Assembly: GCA_017476575.1 (NCBI GenBank)
Contig: JAFUZO010000028.1
Span: 1-64,000 of the forward strand
Source of the DNA: Bacteroidales bacterium
GTDB lineage: Bacteria > Bacteroidota > Bacteroidia > Bacteroidales > UBA932
DNA length: 64,000 bases
Reading direction: 5' to 3'
Shown here piece by piece: positions 31,953-41,500 of the stretch. The stretch's first letter is position 1, and every line of letters begins with the position of its first letter. A program made the translations under genes and the position numbers. A model generated the notes under the pieces. That model saw only the letters and a list, made by a program, of their open reading frames with translations, made no database searches and was not told the origin of the DNA.

Positions 31953-34198
31953 GAAGATTCTTTATATCAATGATTTTCATCGCTGCAGGCTGGGGTGCCG
32001 CGGCGCAGGTGAGCGTTTCCCCGTCCATCGAAAAGGGAAAGGTGAAACCCATGAACGCGGTGAACAACGGCCCCGAGCGGACCGACAACAAGAGCGAGCA
32101 GATGACGGATAATTTCGACCTGTTCAGTGCGCTCCGGGTCCCTTTCACGCGGGTGCACGACTCCTCCTACAATGCTGACTACGGGGCGGAGCATACCGTC
32201 GACATCTCCGCCGTCTTCCCGGACTTCTCCGCCGACCCCGCCAAACCCTCCTCCTACGATTTCGCCGTCACCGACCGCTACCTCAAGAACATCCAGGATG
32301 CCGGGTCCGAGGTGTTTTTCCGCTTCGGGCAGAAGATCGAGCACTTTGTGAAGAAGTACAACGTCTACCCGCCCCAGGATTTCAAGAAGTGGGCGCGGAT
32401 CTGCGAACATATCATCCTGCATTACAACTACGGCTGGGCCGACGGCTTCCAGTACGGCATCCGCTACTGGGAGATCTGGAACGAGCCGGACCTGGACAAC
32501 CGTACCTGGGCCGGGACCCGGGAGCAGTTCTTCGACCTGTACGCCATCACGGCAGGGCACCTCAAGAAGAAGTTCCCGGAACTCATGGTCGGCGGGCCCG
32601 CCTCCTGCGGAAACCTGGCCTGGTGCGAGGCCTTCCTTTCCGAAATGTCCCGCCGCAAGGTCCCCATCGACTTCTTCTCCTGGCACCGCTACACCGTTGA
32701 TCCGCAGAAGATCGCGAAGAAGGTCCGGGACTACCGCCAGATGCTGGACACCTACGGATACACGGAGACGGAATCCATCCTCAACGAGTGGAATTATGTG
32801 AGCAACTGGTCCACCCGGTATCCCTATTCCCTTTCCACCATCGTGAATGAAAAGGGAGCGGCCTTTGTGGCGGCGGTCATGAGTGTTGCACAGGACGCCC
32901 CCATCGACATGCTCATGTATTATGACGCCCGCACCCATACGGTGTTCAACGGCCTTTTCGAGAGCCAGAGCAACATGCCGCTCAAGCCCTATTACTCCAT
33001 CTATGCCTGGTCCCGCCTCCTGTATGATTACGGCACGCAGGTCCAGGCGCAGTCGTCGGACCCGGAACTGTACGTGACGGCGGCCACGGACGGGAAAGGG
33101 GCGGTGGGCCTCCTGGTCTCGCGCTATGTCGAGGACAACAACGTCGTGTCCGCCAAGTGGGTGGAGATCCGCGTGGAGGGGGCCGGCTCCGGCACCTTGC
33201 GGGCACACATCATCGACGGATACAGGACCTATACGGAGATTCCGCTCCGGATGGAGGACGGCGTCGTGTCCGTGTCCATGGACCCCCAGTCCGTGGTGTT
33301 CATCGACATACCGGACGTCTCCTGGACCAATCCGGTTTTCGGGGGCTGGTATGCGGATCCCGAGGGATTCGTGGACGGCGAGACCCTGTGGGTCTACCCT
33401 ACGAGTTCCCTCCCCTTCGACGAGCAGACCTCCTTCGATGCGTTCTCCACCCGGGACATGCTCCGCTGGGAGAAGCATGAGGGCATCCTCTCGACGGCCG
33501 ATGCCCCCTGGGCACGCCGTGCCCTCTGGGCGCCGTCCATCGTGAAGAAGGACGGGCGGTACTATCTTTTCTTTTCCGCCAACGATGTGCATGAGGGGGA
33601 GGTCGGCGGCATCGGCGTGGCCGTCTCCGACCGGCCGGAAGGCCCGTTCCGCGACCTCCTGGGCGAGCCGCTGGTGGGCCGGATCGTCAACGGCGCCCAG
33701 CCCATCGACCAGTTTGTCTTCGAGGATCCGCAAAGCGGCGGCTGGTACATGTACTACGGGGGCTGGAAGCATTGCAACCTGGTGCGGCTGGCTCCGGATT
33801 TCAAGTCCCTGGTCCCCTTCGAGGACGGGTCCGTTTTCAAGGAGGTCACCCCCGAGGGCTATGTCGAGGGGCCCTTCATGATTTTCAAGGACGGGAAATA
33901 CTACTTCATGTGGAGCGAGGGCAAGTGGCGCAAGGACAACTATTGCGTCGCCTATGCCATCTCCGATTCGCCGCTGGGGCCTTTCCGGCGGGAGGACACC
34001 ATCCTGCAGACGGACCCCGAGGTGGGAACCGGCGCGGGGCATCACAGCGTGGTCCGGGACATCCGGACGGGGGACTACCTCATCGTCTACCACCGGCATC
34101 CCCTTGGCGACAGTGACGGGAACCACCGCGTGGTCTGCATAGACCGTCTGGAGTTTACGGCAGACGGAAAGATTTCCCTGGTGCGGATGCGCAGATAA
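31949..34198 (+). CDS. GH39-like / GH43 two-domain glycosidase
   Basis: 749 residues; SPI signal peptide (MIFIAAGWGAAAQ). Residues about 25-450 are a GH39-like barrel: acid/base Glu in YWEIWNEPD (about 177) and nucleophile Glu in SILNEWNY (about 280), as in beta-xylosidases. Residues about 455-749 are a GH43 propeller: catalytic base Asp in GGWYADPEG, then LWAPSIVKKDGRYYLFFS, acid Glu in EGPFMIFKDGKYYFMW. Two exo-acting pentosidases in one chain would remove neighbouring side groups from a xylan- or arabinose-decorated glycan. It ends the first locus. The GH39 assignment rests on the two Glu motifs and could belong to a related clan-A family. Confidence 0.8.
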   Translation: MRRFFISMIFIAAGWGAAAQVSVSPSIEKGKVKPMNAVNNGPERTDNKSEQMTDNFDLFSALRVPFTRVHDSSYNADYGAEHTVDISAVFPDFSADPAKPSSYDFAVTDRYLKNIQDAGSEVFFRFGQKIEHFVKKYNVYPPQDFKKWARICEHIILHYNYGWADGFQYGIRYWEIWNEPDLDNRTWAGTREQFFDLYAITAGHLKKKFPELMVGGPASCGNLAWCEAFLSEMSRRKVPIDFFSWHRYTVDPQKIAKKVRDYRQMLDTYGYTETESILNEWNYVSNWSTRYPYSLSTIVNEKGAAFVAAVMSVAQDAPIDMLMYYDARTHTVFNGLFESQSNMPLKPYYSIYAWSRLLYDYGTQVQAQSSDPELYVTAATDGKGAVGLLVSRYVEDNNVVSAKWVEIRVEGAGSGTLRAHIIDGYRTYTEIPLRMEDGVVSVSMDPQSVVFIDIPDVSWTNPVFGGWYADPEGFVDGETLWVYPTSSLPFDEQTSFDAFSTRDMLRWEKHEGILSTADAPWARRALWAPSIVKKDGRYYLFFSANDVHEGEVGGIGVAVSDRPEGPFRDLLGEPLVGRIVNGAQPIDQFVFEDPQSGGWYMYYGGWKHCNLVRLAPDFKSLVPFEDGSVFKEVTPEGYVEGPFMIFKDGKYYFMWSEGKWRKDNYCVAYAISDSPLGPFRREDTILQTDPEVGTGAGHHSVVRDIRTGDYLIVYHRHPLGDSDGNHRVVCIDRLEFTADGKISLVRMRR

Positions 34199-34228
34199 CG
34201 AGGAATGATGGGCCGAAGTGCTGAAAAA

Positions 34229-34260
34229 TTTGTTCAAACGGGAAAAAAGCGATAATTTTG
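34229..34260 (+). promoter_or_regulatory. Promoter of the OmpA-family gene
   Basis: TTTG at 34229-34232, 20 bp, then TAATTTTG at 34253-34260: a full -33/-7 Bacteroidetes promoter. It is the best-formed one in the window and leaves a leader of about 35 nt. Confidence 0.75.
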
Positions 34261-34301
34261 GAGGCGTGAAGCAGATAACTGTCAACACAAAATCCAATAG
34301 T

Positions 34302-34985
34302 ATGAAAAAGTATGTAGCAATCGTGCTCTGCGGAGCACTCCTCCTCCAGAGCTGCGGCCTTTCCAAGACCGCTTCGGGATCCTTGATCGGTTCTGGTGCA
34401 GGTGCCGCCCTCGGTGCCGGCCTCGGTTACCTGATCGGCAAGGACGGCAAGGGTGCCGCCATCGGTGCCGCTATCGGAACCGCCGTCGGCGGAGGAACCG
34501 GCGCTGTCATCGGCAACAAGATGGACAAGAAGGCTGCCGAACTCGCCGCCCTCGAGAACGCCCAGGTCGAAACGGTGACCGACGTCAACGGCCTTACCGC
34601 CATCAAGGTTACCTTCGATAGCGGCATCCTCTTCGACTTCAACAAGTCCACCCTCACCGCCGGCGCCAAGTCCCAGCTCGACAAGTTCGCCGCCGAGATG
34701 GCCGACCTGCCCGAGACGGATATCACCGTCCTTGGCCACACTGACAACATCGGCACTGCCGCTGCCAACCAGAAGGTCTCCGACAACCGTGCCAATGCGG
34801 TCTCCAAGTACCTCCAGCAGAAGGGTATCGCAGCCAGCCGCATCATTGCCGAGGGGCACTCCTACAATGAGCCGGTCGCCAGCAACGACACCGAGGCCGG
34901 ACGCGCCCAGAACCGCCGGGTCGAGATCTACATCTCTGCCAATGAGAACATGATCAGGGCCGCCGAGAACGGAACGCTCCAGTAA
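34302..34985 (+). CDS. OmpA-family peptidoglycan-associated lipoprotein
   Basis: 227 residues from ATG 34302 (lipobox GALLLQSCGLS). A glycine-zipper membrane-like segment (GSLIGSGAGAALGAGLGYLI, GAAIGAAIGTAVGGGTG) follows the signal, then an OmpA C-terminal domain (ILFDFNKSTLTAGAKSQLDK, GHTDNIGTAAANQKVSDNRA, EGHSYNEPVASNDTEAGRAQNRRVEI) that binds diaminopimelate in peptidoglycan. This is the YiaD-like layout. It has its own promoter and terminator, so it is an independent housekeeping gene between the two utilisation loci. Confidence 0.9.
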   Translation: MKKYVAIVLCGALLLQSCGLSKTASGSLIGSGAGAALGAGLGYLIGKDGKGAAIGAAIGTAVGGGTGAVIGNKMDKKAAELAALENAQVETVTDVNGLTAIKVTFDSGILFDFNKSTLTAGAKSQLDKFAAEMADLPETDITVLGHTDNIGTAAANQKVSDNRANAVSKYLQQKGIAASRIIAEGHSYNEPVASNDTEAGRAQNRRVEIYISANENMIRAAENGTLQ

Positions 34986-35008
34986 CAGATTTCCTTGAAA
35001 AATGAAAG

Positions 35009-35040
35009 ACCGGCCCCTTTTTGGCGGCCGGTTTTTTTGT
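35009..35040 (+). terminator. Terminator of the OmpA-family gene
   Basis: ACCGGCC, loop with CCTTTTTG, then GGCCGGT followed by TTTTTTG. The GC stem and T-run make a strong intrinsic terminator 23 nt past the stop. Confidence 0.85.
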
Positions 35041-35092
35041 TTTATTAAGAAATATCCTCATCTTTGTGAAAATTTGTACAAAACAGACAGCC

Positions 35093-36010
35093 ATGGAAAA
35101 GATCACCGGCCTTATCGATGCCCCCTTTACCCCGATGTTCCCAGATGGGGACATCAACCTCGAACCCATTCCGCGTTATGCGGCCATGCTGGCGAAAAAC
35201 GGTCTCAAAGGAGTGTTCATCAACGGATCCTCCGGCGAAGGCTACATGCTCACACCGCAGGAGCGGAAGGCCCTCTCTGAGGCGTGGGTCAAGGCCGTCC
35301 CGGACGGCTTCAAGGTGATTGTCCATGTCGGCAGCTGCTGTCTCCGCGAGTCTGTGGAGCTGGCTCGCCATGCCGCTGCCATCGGTGCCTGGGGAATCGG
35401 CTCCATGGCCCCGCCGTTCCCGAAGATCGGCCGCATCGAGGAACTGGTCAAGTACTGCGAGGCCATTGCGGCGGCCGCTCCGGAACTTCCGTTCTACTAT
35501 TATCATATCCCTGCGTTCAACGGCGCCTTCCTGCCGATGCTCGATCTTCTGGAGGCTGTCGACGGACGCATCCCCAACTTCGCCGGCATCAAGTACACGT
35601 TCGAAAGTCTCTACGAGTACAACCAGTGCCGACTGTACAAGGACGGCAAGTACGACATGCTCCATGGTCAGGATGAGACCTACCTGGCATCCCTGGCTCA
35701 GGGCGGCGCCGAAGGCGGTATCTGCGGCACCACCAACTACAACGGCCGCGAGCAGGTCGCCATCGGGGAGGCCTGGAAGGCCGGCGACCTGGAGACCGCC
35801 CGTGAGAAACAGAACTTCTCCCAGGCCGTCATCAACGTCATCTGCAACTTCCGCGGCAACATCGTCGGCGGCAAGCGCATCATGAAACTCATCGGACTGG
35901 ACCTCGGCCCCAACCGCGTTCCGTTCCGCAACATGACAGACGAAGAGGAGGCGGCGATGAAGGCCCAGCTCGACGCCATCGGATTCTTCGGAAGGTGCAA
36001 CCAATTCTGA
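35093..36010 (+). CDS. nanA: N-acetylneuraminate lyase
   Basis: 305 residues from ATG 35093. The family signature is present: GLKGVFINGSSGEGYMLT, PFYYYHIPAF (Tyr that helps catalysis) and the Schiff-base Lys in FAGIKYTFES (near residue 166). The aldolase-type barrel splits N-acetylneuraminate into N-acetylmannosamine and pyruvate in the cytoplasm. It heads the sialic-acid operon and is followed by an AGE epimerase, as in the Bacteroides nanL/nanE arrangement. A weak promoter (CATCTTTG at about 35060) lies upstream, beyond the terminator of the preceding gene. Confidence 0.93.
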   Translation: MEKITGLIDAPFTPMFPDGDINLEPIPRYAAMLAKNGLKGVFINGSSGEGYMLTPQERKALSEAWVKAVPDGFKVIVHVGSCCLRESVELARHAAAIGAWGIGSMAPPFPKIGRIEELVKYCEAIAAAAPELPFYYYHIPAFNGAFLPMLDLLEAVDGRIPNFAGIKYTFESLYEYNQCRLYKDGKYDMLHGQDETYLASLAQGGAEGGICGTTNYNGREQVAIGEAWKAGDLETAREKQNFSQAVINVICNFRGNIVGGKRIMKLIGLDLGPNRVPFRNMTDEEEAAMKAQLDAIGFFGRCNQF

Positions 36011-36018
36011 GACAGGCG

Positions 36019-37197
36019 ATGACTGCAGACGAAGGACAATACCTTGCTTCCTGCCGCCGGCGCTGCGGCATGGACATCATCACCGATATCCTTCCCTTCT
36101 GGCTGGAAAACGGCCTTGACAAGGTCCATGGCGGTATCTACACCTGCCTTGACCGGGAGGGAGGCCTGATGGATTCCACGAAGTCCGTCTGGTTCCAGGG
36201 ACGTTTCGGCTATGTGGCGTCCCTGGCCTCTCTCCAACTCGGTCCGGACGACTATCTCGAGGCGGCCCGCTCCGCCATCGACTTCCTTGAAGCCCATTGC
36301 TTCGATACCGACGGCCACATGTATTTCGCCGTCACAGCAGACGGGCGGCCGGTCCAGAAACGCCGCTATGTCTTTTCAGAGTGCTTCGCCGCGATTGCGA
36401 TGGCGGAGTACGGCCTTGCTGCCGGCGAACCCGCCTATGCAGACAAGGCAGTGTCCCTGTTCAAGCGTATCCTCTGGATGCTCTCTGAACCGGGTTTCCT
36501 TCCGCCGAAGTTCGAGTTTGAAGCCCGCGGTCATTCCATCACCATGATGCTCATCAATGTGGCGAATGTGCTCAGGCAGGTTTCCGACGACCCGGTCCTC
36601 GACGCCCAGATCGACAAATCCATCCATGAATTGCATACCTGGTTCATGAAACCGGAGTTCGAGACGATCCTTGAAATGGTGGGCCCGGACGGAGAGTTCA
36701 TCGATACCCTTGCCGGACGTACCATCAACCCGGGTCACTGCATGGAGACCGGCTGGTTCATCCTCGACATCGCGAAGTCGCGTGGATGGGCTCCGGACCT
36801 CGTCAAGATGGGGACGACCATCATCGACTGGGCATGGAAATGGGGCTGGGACGAGCCTTACGGCGGAATGATCAACTTCCGTGACTGCAGGAATTTTCCT
36901 CCGCAGGACTACTCCCAGGACATGAAGTTCTGGTGGCCGCAGTGCGAGACCATCCTCGCTGCCCTCCATGCTTTCGAAGCGACGGGCGACGCGAAATATC
37001 TCGACATGCACAGGAAGGCCTTCGACTATGCGTTCCAGGCTTTCCCTGATGTGCAGTACGGGGAATGGTACGGCTATCTCCACCGGGATGGCACCCCCGC
37101 CCAGACGGCGAAGGGCAACCTGTTCAAAGGCCCGTTCCATATCCCGCGCATGATGCTCAAGGCAATACGGCTTTACGATGAAATCCTTGACGATTGA
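36019..37197 (+). CDS. N-acylglucosamine 2-epimerase (AGE type)
   Basis: 392 residues from ATG 36019, 8 nt after nanA; an upstream ATG at 35995 inside nanA is less likely. The alpha/alpha-barrel is recognisable: GGIYTCLDREGGLMDSTKSVW, QGRFGYVAS, RYVFSECFAAIAMAEYG, INPGHCMETGWFILD, KFWWPQCETILAALHAF. It converts N-acetylmannosamine to N-acetylglucosamine, linking sialic acid to amino-sugar metabolism, and is the alternative to the classical NanE used by Bacteroides. The end overlaps the next gene by 20 nt. Confidence 0.92.
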   Translation: MTADEGQYLASCRRRCGMDIITDILPFWLENGLDKVHGGIYTCLDREGGLMDSTKSVWFQGRFGYVASLASLQLGPDDYLEAARSAIDFLEAHCFDTDGHMYFAVTADGRPVQKRRYVFSECFAAIAMAEYGLAAGEPAYADKAVSLFKRILWMLSEPGFLPPKFEFEARGHSITMMLINVANVLRQVSDDPVLDAQIDKSIHELHTWFMKPEFETILEMVGPDGEFIDTLAGRTINPGHCMETGWFILDIAKSRGWAPDLVKMGTTIIDWAWKWGWDEPYGGMINFRDCRNFPPQDYSQDMKFWWPQCETILAALHAFEATGDAKYLDMHRKAFDYAFQAFPDVQYGEWYGYLHRDGTPAQTAKGNLFKGPFHIPRMMLKAIRLYDEILDD

Positions 37198-38254
37198 CCT
37201 TTTATCGCTGGCTGCCGCTGCTGCGGTGGTCAGTGCTTGTTTTAACATGAAAATTTCTGAATTGAAGGCTGTCCCCGACCTGGCCTATGCCAAGGGCGTA
37301 TCCGCCCCGTTCTGCGGCGTCGTACAGGATGCCCTGGTCGTGGCTGGAGGGGCCAATTTCCCGGACAAGCCGCTCCTCGAAGGCGGGCAGAAACGGGTCT
37401 ATGCCGATATCTGGGTCAAGGCGCCCGGATTCTGGAAATCATGGAAACGGGCAGGACATCTGCCGGATTCCACTGCTTATGGTGCGACCTTCCAGCTGGG
37501 CGACGCCCTTGTCCTTGCCGGCGGCAATGCGGCGGGGCAGACCACCGACAAAGTCTATGAACTCCGGATCAGCTACGGCCGTGCCGTGCTGCGGACCCTT
37601 CCGCAGCTTCCGGTCCCGCTCGAGCAGGCGGGCTGGACCCGTGACGGCAACCGCCTCTTCCTGGCGGGCGGCACTTCCGGCCCTGCCGGTTCCGCTGCTG
37701 TCTACACCTGTATCGCCGACGACTATCGATGGACGCATCTCCTGGACCTTCCCGAACCGCTGGTCCAGCCTGTCGCCTTCGCCGCTGAAAACATGCTCTA
37801 TGTCTGGGGCGGGTTCAACCCCGTCACGCTTGAAGTCTCCGACCGCGGTTGGTGCATCAACCTGGATGAAGCCTTTTCCGGTGCAGGGACATGGCGGGAA
37901 GCGCCGTCCGTCCCGGATGGAGGCTCCTTCGTCGGCGCTGCCGGCGCCACCTTGCCGGACTGTCGTCTTGTCGTGGTCGGCGGCGTCAACCGCGAAATCT
38001 TTGCCCGCGCCCTGCATAACACACCGGAAGACCGGATTTCCTATCTGTCCCAGAAACCATCCGACTATCGTTTCCGCCAGGCGGTGTACCTCTTCGACCC
38101 CGCCACAGAGGAGTGGAACCTCGTCGGAAGCGCTCCGCCCTGTGCCCTCGCTGGTCCCGGTCTGGCCGTCCGTAAAGCCTACGATATCTACGTCGTCGGC
38201 GGCGAACTCAAGCCCGGCGTCCGCTCTCCGAAGATTTTTGAGCTGAAATGGTAA
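37178..38254 (+). CDS. nanM: N-acetylneuraminate epimerase/mutarotase, kelch-type
   Basis: 358 residues, signal with a possible lipobox (AAVVSACFN), so secreted to the periplasm. Kelch-repeat blades are clear: FCGVVQDALVVAGGANFPD, ATFQLGDALVLAGGNAAGQ, WTRDGNRLFLAGGTSG, ENMLYVWGGFNP, CRLVVVGGVNRE and a last DIYVVGGEL. NanM accelerates alpha-to-beta conversion of released sialic acid so that it can be taken up faster. The FPDKPL loop after the first blade is as in NanM. Its start lies inside the epimerase gene in another frame, so translation is coupled. Confidence 0.88.
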   Translation: MKSLTIDLLSLAAAAAVVSACFNMKISELKAVPDLAYAKGVSAPFCGVVQDALVVAGGANFPDKPLLEGGQKRVYADIWVKAPGFWKSWKRAGHLPDSTAYGATFQLGDALVLAGGNAAGQTTDKVYELRISYGRAVLRTLPQLPVPLEQAGWTRDGNRLFLAGGTSGPAGSAAVYTCIADDYRWTHLLDLPEPLVQPVAFAAENMLYVWGGFNPVTLEVSDRGWCINLDEAFSGAGTWREAPSVPDGGSFVGAAGATLPDCRLVVVGGVNREIFARALHNTPEDRISYLSQKPSDYRFRQAVYLFDPATEEWNLVGSAPPCALAGPGLAVRKAYDIYVVGGELKPGVRSPKIFELKW

Positions 38255-38314
38255 AATCTTGATTCTAAGTTGTTTCTGCGGGAAGAAAAGCCCGTTTTCG
38301 CCTATCAGGATATA

Positions 38315-38345
38315 GGGCGCGACAAAGGTCGTGCCCTTTTTCTTC
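38315..38345 (+). terminator. Terminator after nanM
   Basis: GGGCGCGAC, loop AAAG, GTCGTGCCC (one G-T pair), then TTTTTCTTCT. It separates the catabolic genes from the SusC/SusD transcript. Confidence 0.8.
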
Positions 38346-38395
38346 TCCGGTCAAGAAGGGTTTCAAAAAAGTTTTCAGCAAAAGGTATTGATTTC

Positions 38396-38409
38396 TGAAT
38401 ATTTATTCA
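38396..38409. promoter_or_regulatory. Candidate operator palindrome at the second SusC promoter
   Basis: TGAATA-TT-TATTCA, a perfect 6-2-6 inverted repeat, ends next to the -7 element at 38410. Such a site between -33 and -7 would suit a repressor. No regulator is encoded in the locus. Confidence 0.4.
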
Positions 38410-38417
38410 TATATTTG
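38410..38417 (+). promoter_or_regulatory. -7 element of the second SusC operon
   Basis: TATATTTG, a perfect TAnnTTTG, about 90 nt before the SusC ATG at 38506. ATTG about 19 bp upstream could be the -33 part. Confidence 0.6.
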
Positions 38418-38505
38418 GCCCTAATAAGTGGCAGTTGTTAAAAACTGAAGACCGAACCGCATGATAACCCTAATACATAATTTTAACCAACAATTCCTTC
38501 TAACC

Positions 38506-41500
38506 ATGAGTAGAACATTGAAAACGGTAGCAGGCTGCTTGCTTCTCGGCATCCTTTTGCTGGTGGGAAGTCTGGGCCTGCACGCCCAAACGAACTCCTG
38601 CCGGGGCACTGTGACCGACCCGCAAGGCGAACCGGTGATCGCCGCCTCCGTCCTCATCAAGGGCGCGGCCCTCTCCACAGGCGTCGTCACCGACTTCGAA
38701 GGCAACTTCGTCCAGCCGAACGCCAAGCCGGGCAACGTCCTCGTCATCTCCTGCATCGGTTATGAGACCGTGGAAGTCATCTGGAACGGCGCACCCCTCG
38801 CCGTCACCCTCAACGAGGACTCCACGATGCTGGACGAGACCGTCGTCACCGCCTACGGCGGCAAGACCCTCCGCTCCAAACTGACGAACTCCATCTCGAC
38901 CGTCAAGTCCGAGACCCTGGCCTCCGGTATGCGCACCCAGGCCGCCACGGCCCTTGCCGGTGCCGTCGCCGGTCTGCGCGTCTCCCAGACCTCCGGCAGC
39001 CCGGATGCCGAGCCGTCGATCATCCTCCGCGGCGGTACGGAATTGACCGGTACGGGCTCCCCGCTCGTCATCGTGGACGGTGCCTACCGCTCGATGGCCG
39101 ACATCAACCCCAACGACATCGAGTCCATCGAGGTCCTCAAGGATGCCGGTGCCACCGCCATCTACGGTGCCCGCGCCGCCAACGGTGTCATCCTCGTGAC
39201 CACCAAGCGCGGCCAGGAAGGGCACACGTCCATCAACGTGCACGCGAAGACCTCTCTGAACTTCTTCCACAACCAGTACGACTTCCTCGATTCCGAAGAT
39301 TATCTCTACTGGATGCGCCGCTCCTACAATATCTCGTCCTGGGCGCCCAAGGGCAACTTGACGTCGAACCAGCCGATGGGAACCGGCAACATCTACTTTG
39401 CCTCCGACGGTTCCGTGGCGAACGGACAGGTCAACGGCAGCGCCCTCTGGGGTGTGTTCAAGTATGCCGACAACCTCGCCTTCCTGCTGGACAGCAGCGA
39501 CTGGGGCAAGATGGTCGACCCGATCTCCGATCCGGAGAATCCGGAATACCTGATCTTCTGGAATGGCGCTACGACCGCCGACATCAACATCAAGACGCCG
39601 GCCATCGCCCAGGACTACAGCGTCGACTTCCAGGGCGGCAACGACAAGGGTTCCTACTATGCCTCCCTCGGCTACAACAACACCGAAGGCAACGCAGTCG
39701 GCAACAACTACGACCGTTTCACCTTCGTGCTGAACGCCGACTACAAACTCCGATCCTGGCTGACCTCCAATTCGTCGTTCAGTTTCTCCCATACGAACAA
39801 GATTCCGATCAAGACCGGCAACGCCGAGTCCGACTATTTCTCCCGCGCCTTCTCCCTGCCGCCGACCATGCGTGTCTACAACGCCTACGGCGACTACAAC
39901 CCGAGCCCGAAGGGCAATATCACGGACTCCCCGATCGGCCATGTCATCGACAAGATCGACTACACCCAGATGTACGACAAGTTCAACATGAACCAGGCCT
40001 TCACCGTGACGTTCGCCCCGTGGCTGAACTTCAAGGCGAGCGGCAGCTGGTTCTACCAGGACTATAACTTTGAGTATTTCGTCCATGACTATATGAAGAG
40101 TTACGGCGGAACGAACGAGAATCCCGGCTCCTGGGTCACCACCCGGTACAGCCGCGATTATTACAGCAGGACCCTGAACCAGACCTACCAGGGCATCTTC
40201 AACTTCAACAAGACCTTCGGCGGCTACCACAACGTCTCCGCCATGGCGGGCGCCGAGTTCGTCCAGCAGGGCAACACCGGTTTCTACGCCTATGGCCAGG
40301 GTGCCGAGACCGATGAGTTCCAGGACCTGGAGCGCACCGAGGTGGGCGACTCCCGCGACATCGATTCCTGGCATACCTACACCCGCATCCTGTCCTTCTT
40401 CGGCAAGGCCGACTACGATTATGACGGCAAGTACCTGCTGTCCTTCGTCCTCCGCCGGGACGGCTATTCCCGCCTGATGGCCGGCAGCCGCTGGGGCACC
40501 TTCCCGGGCGTCTCCGCCGGTTGGGTCTTCACCAAGGAGCCTTTCATGGCCGCGACCCGCGACCTCCTCTCCTTCGGCAAACTCCGCCTGTCCTACGGCG
40601 CGAACGGTTCCTTCCCGTCCTACATCGGCGCCTATACCGTCCAGGGAATCTATGCTTCGGGCAACACCTACAACGGTTCCAGTTCCTCCTACATGAGTTC
40701 GCTTCCGGCCGGTTCCCTTCGCTGGGAGAAATCCTGGACCCTGGAAGGAGGTCTCGACCTCAGTTTGTGGCAGAACCGCCTGAATGTCAATATGTCCGCT
40801 TATAACCGGCACACCCGCGACCACGTTGCGAGCATCACCGTCCCGAGCCATACCGGCCGCAGCGGTATCGTCTCGAACCTCGGCGAGTTCCAGAACAAGG
40901 GCTTCGAGTTCGAAATCAACGCCCGCATCCTGAACACCCGTGACTGGAAGGTCAACTTCGGGCTGAACGGAGCCTACAACATCAACAAGATTATCAAACT
41001 CCCGGAGAACGACAATGAAAACAACCGCCAGGGCGGCCAGCAGATCTATGTTCCAGGATCCTATGACCCGGCAACCGGCGAGAGCCAGTTGATCTGGGTC
41101 GGCGGCTACCAGGAAGGACAGACCCCGGGCGACCTCTACTCCTTCAAATACGGCGGCATCTACCGGAGTTGGGCCGAAATCTACGAGAAGGCGGCCTATC
41201 TGGTGGACCAATCCTCCGGCAACAGCAGTTCGGACAACAAGATCCTCTACGGCCCTGATGCATGGGCGGCCCTCACCGACAGCGAGCGCGCCGCCGGCCT
41301 GCCGATCGAGCCGGGCGACGTCATCTGGGAAGATGTGAACGGCGACGGTATCATCGACAACTACGACAAGGTGAAAATCGGCAATCTCGTCCCCAAGTGG
41401 ACCGGCGGTTTCAATGCCAATGTGACCTGGAAGGGCCTGACCCTCTCCGGCCGCTTCGACTACGCCCTCGACTACAAGGTCGTGGATATGAAGACCCCAT

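Noticed and set aside
35021-35092. Longer N-terminus for the sialic-acid lyase
   Set aside because: The extension would begin inside the terminator of the preceding gene, and the family starts near the ATG at 35093.
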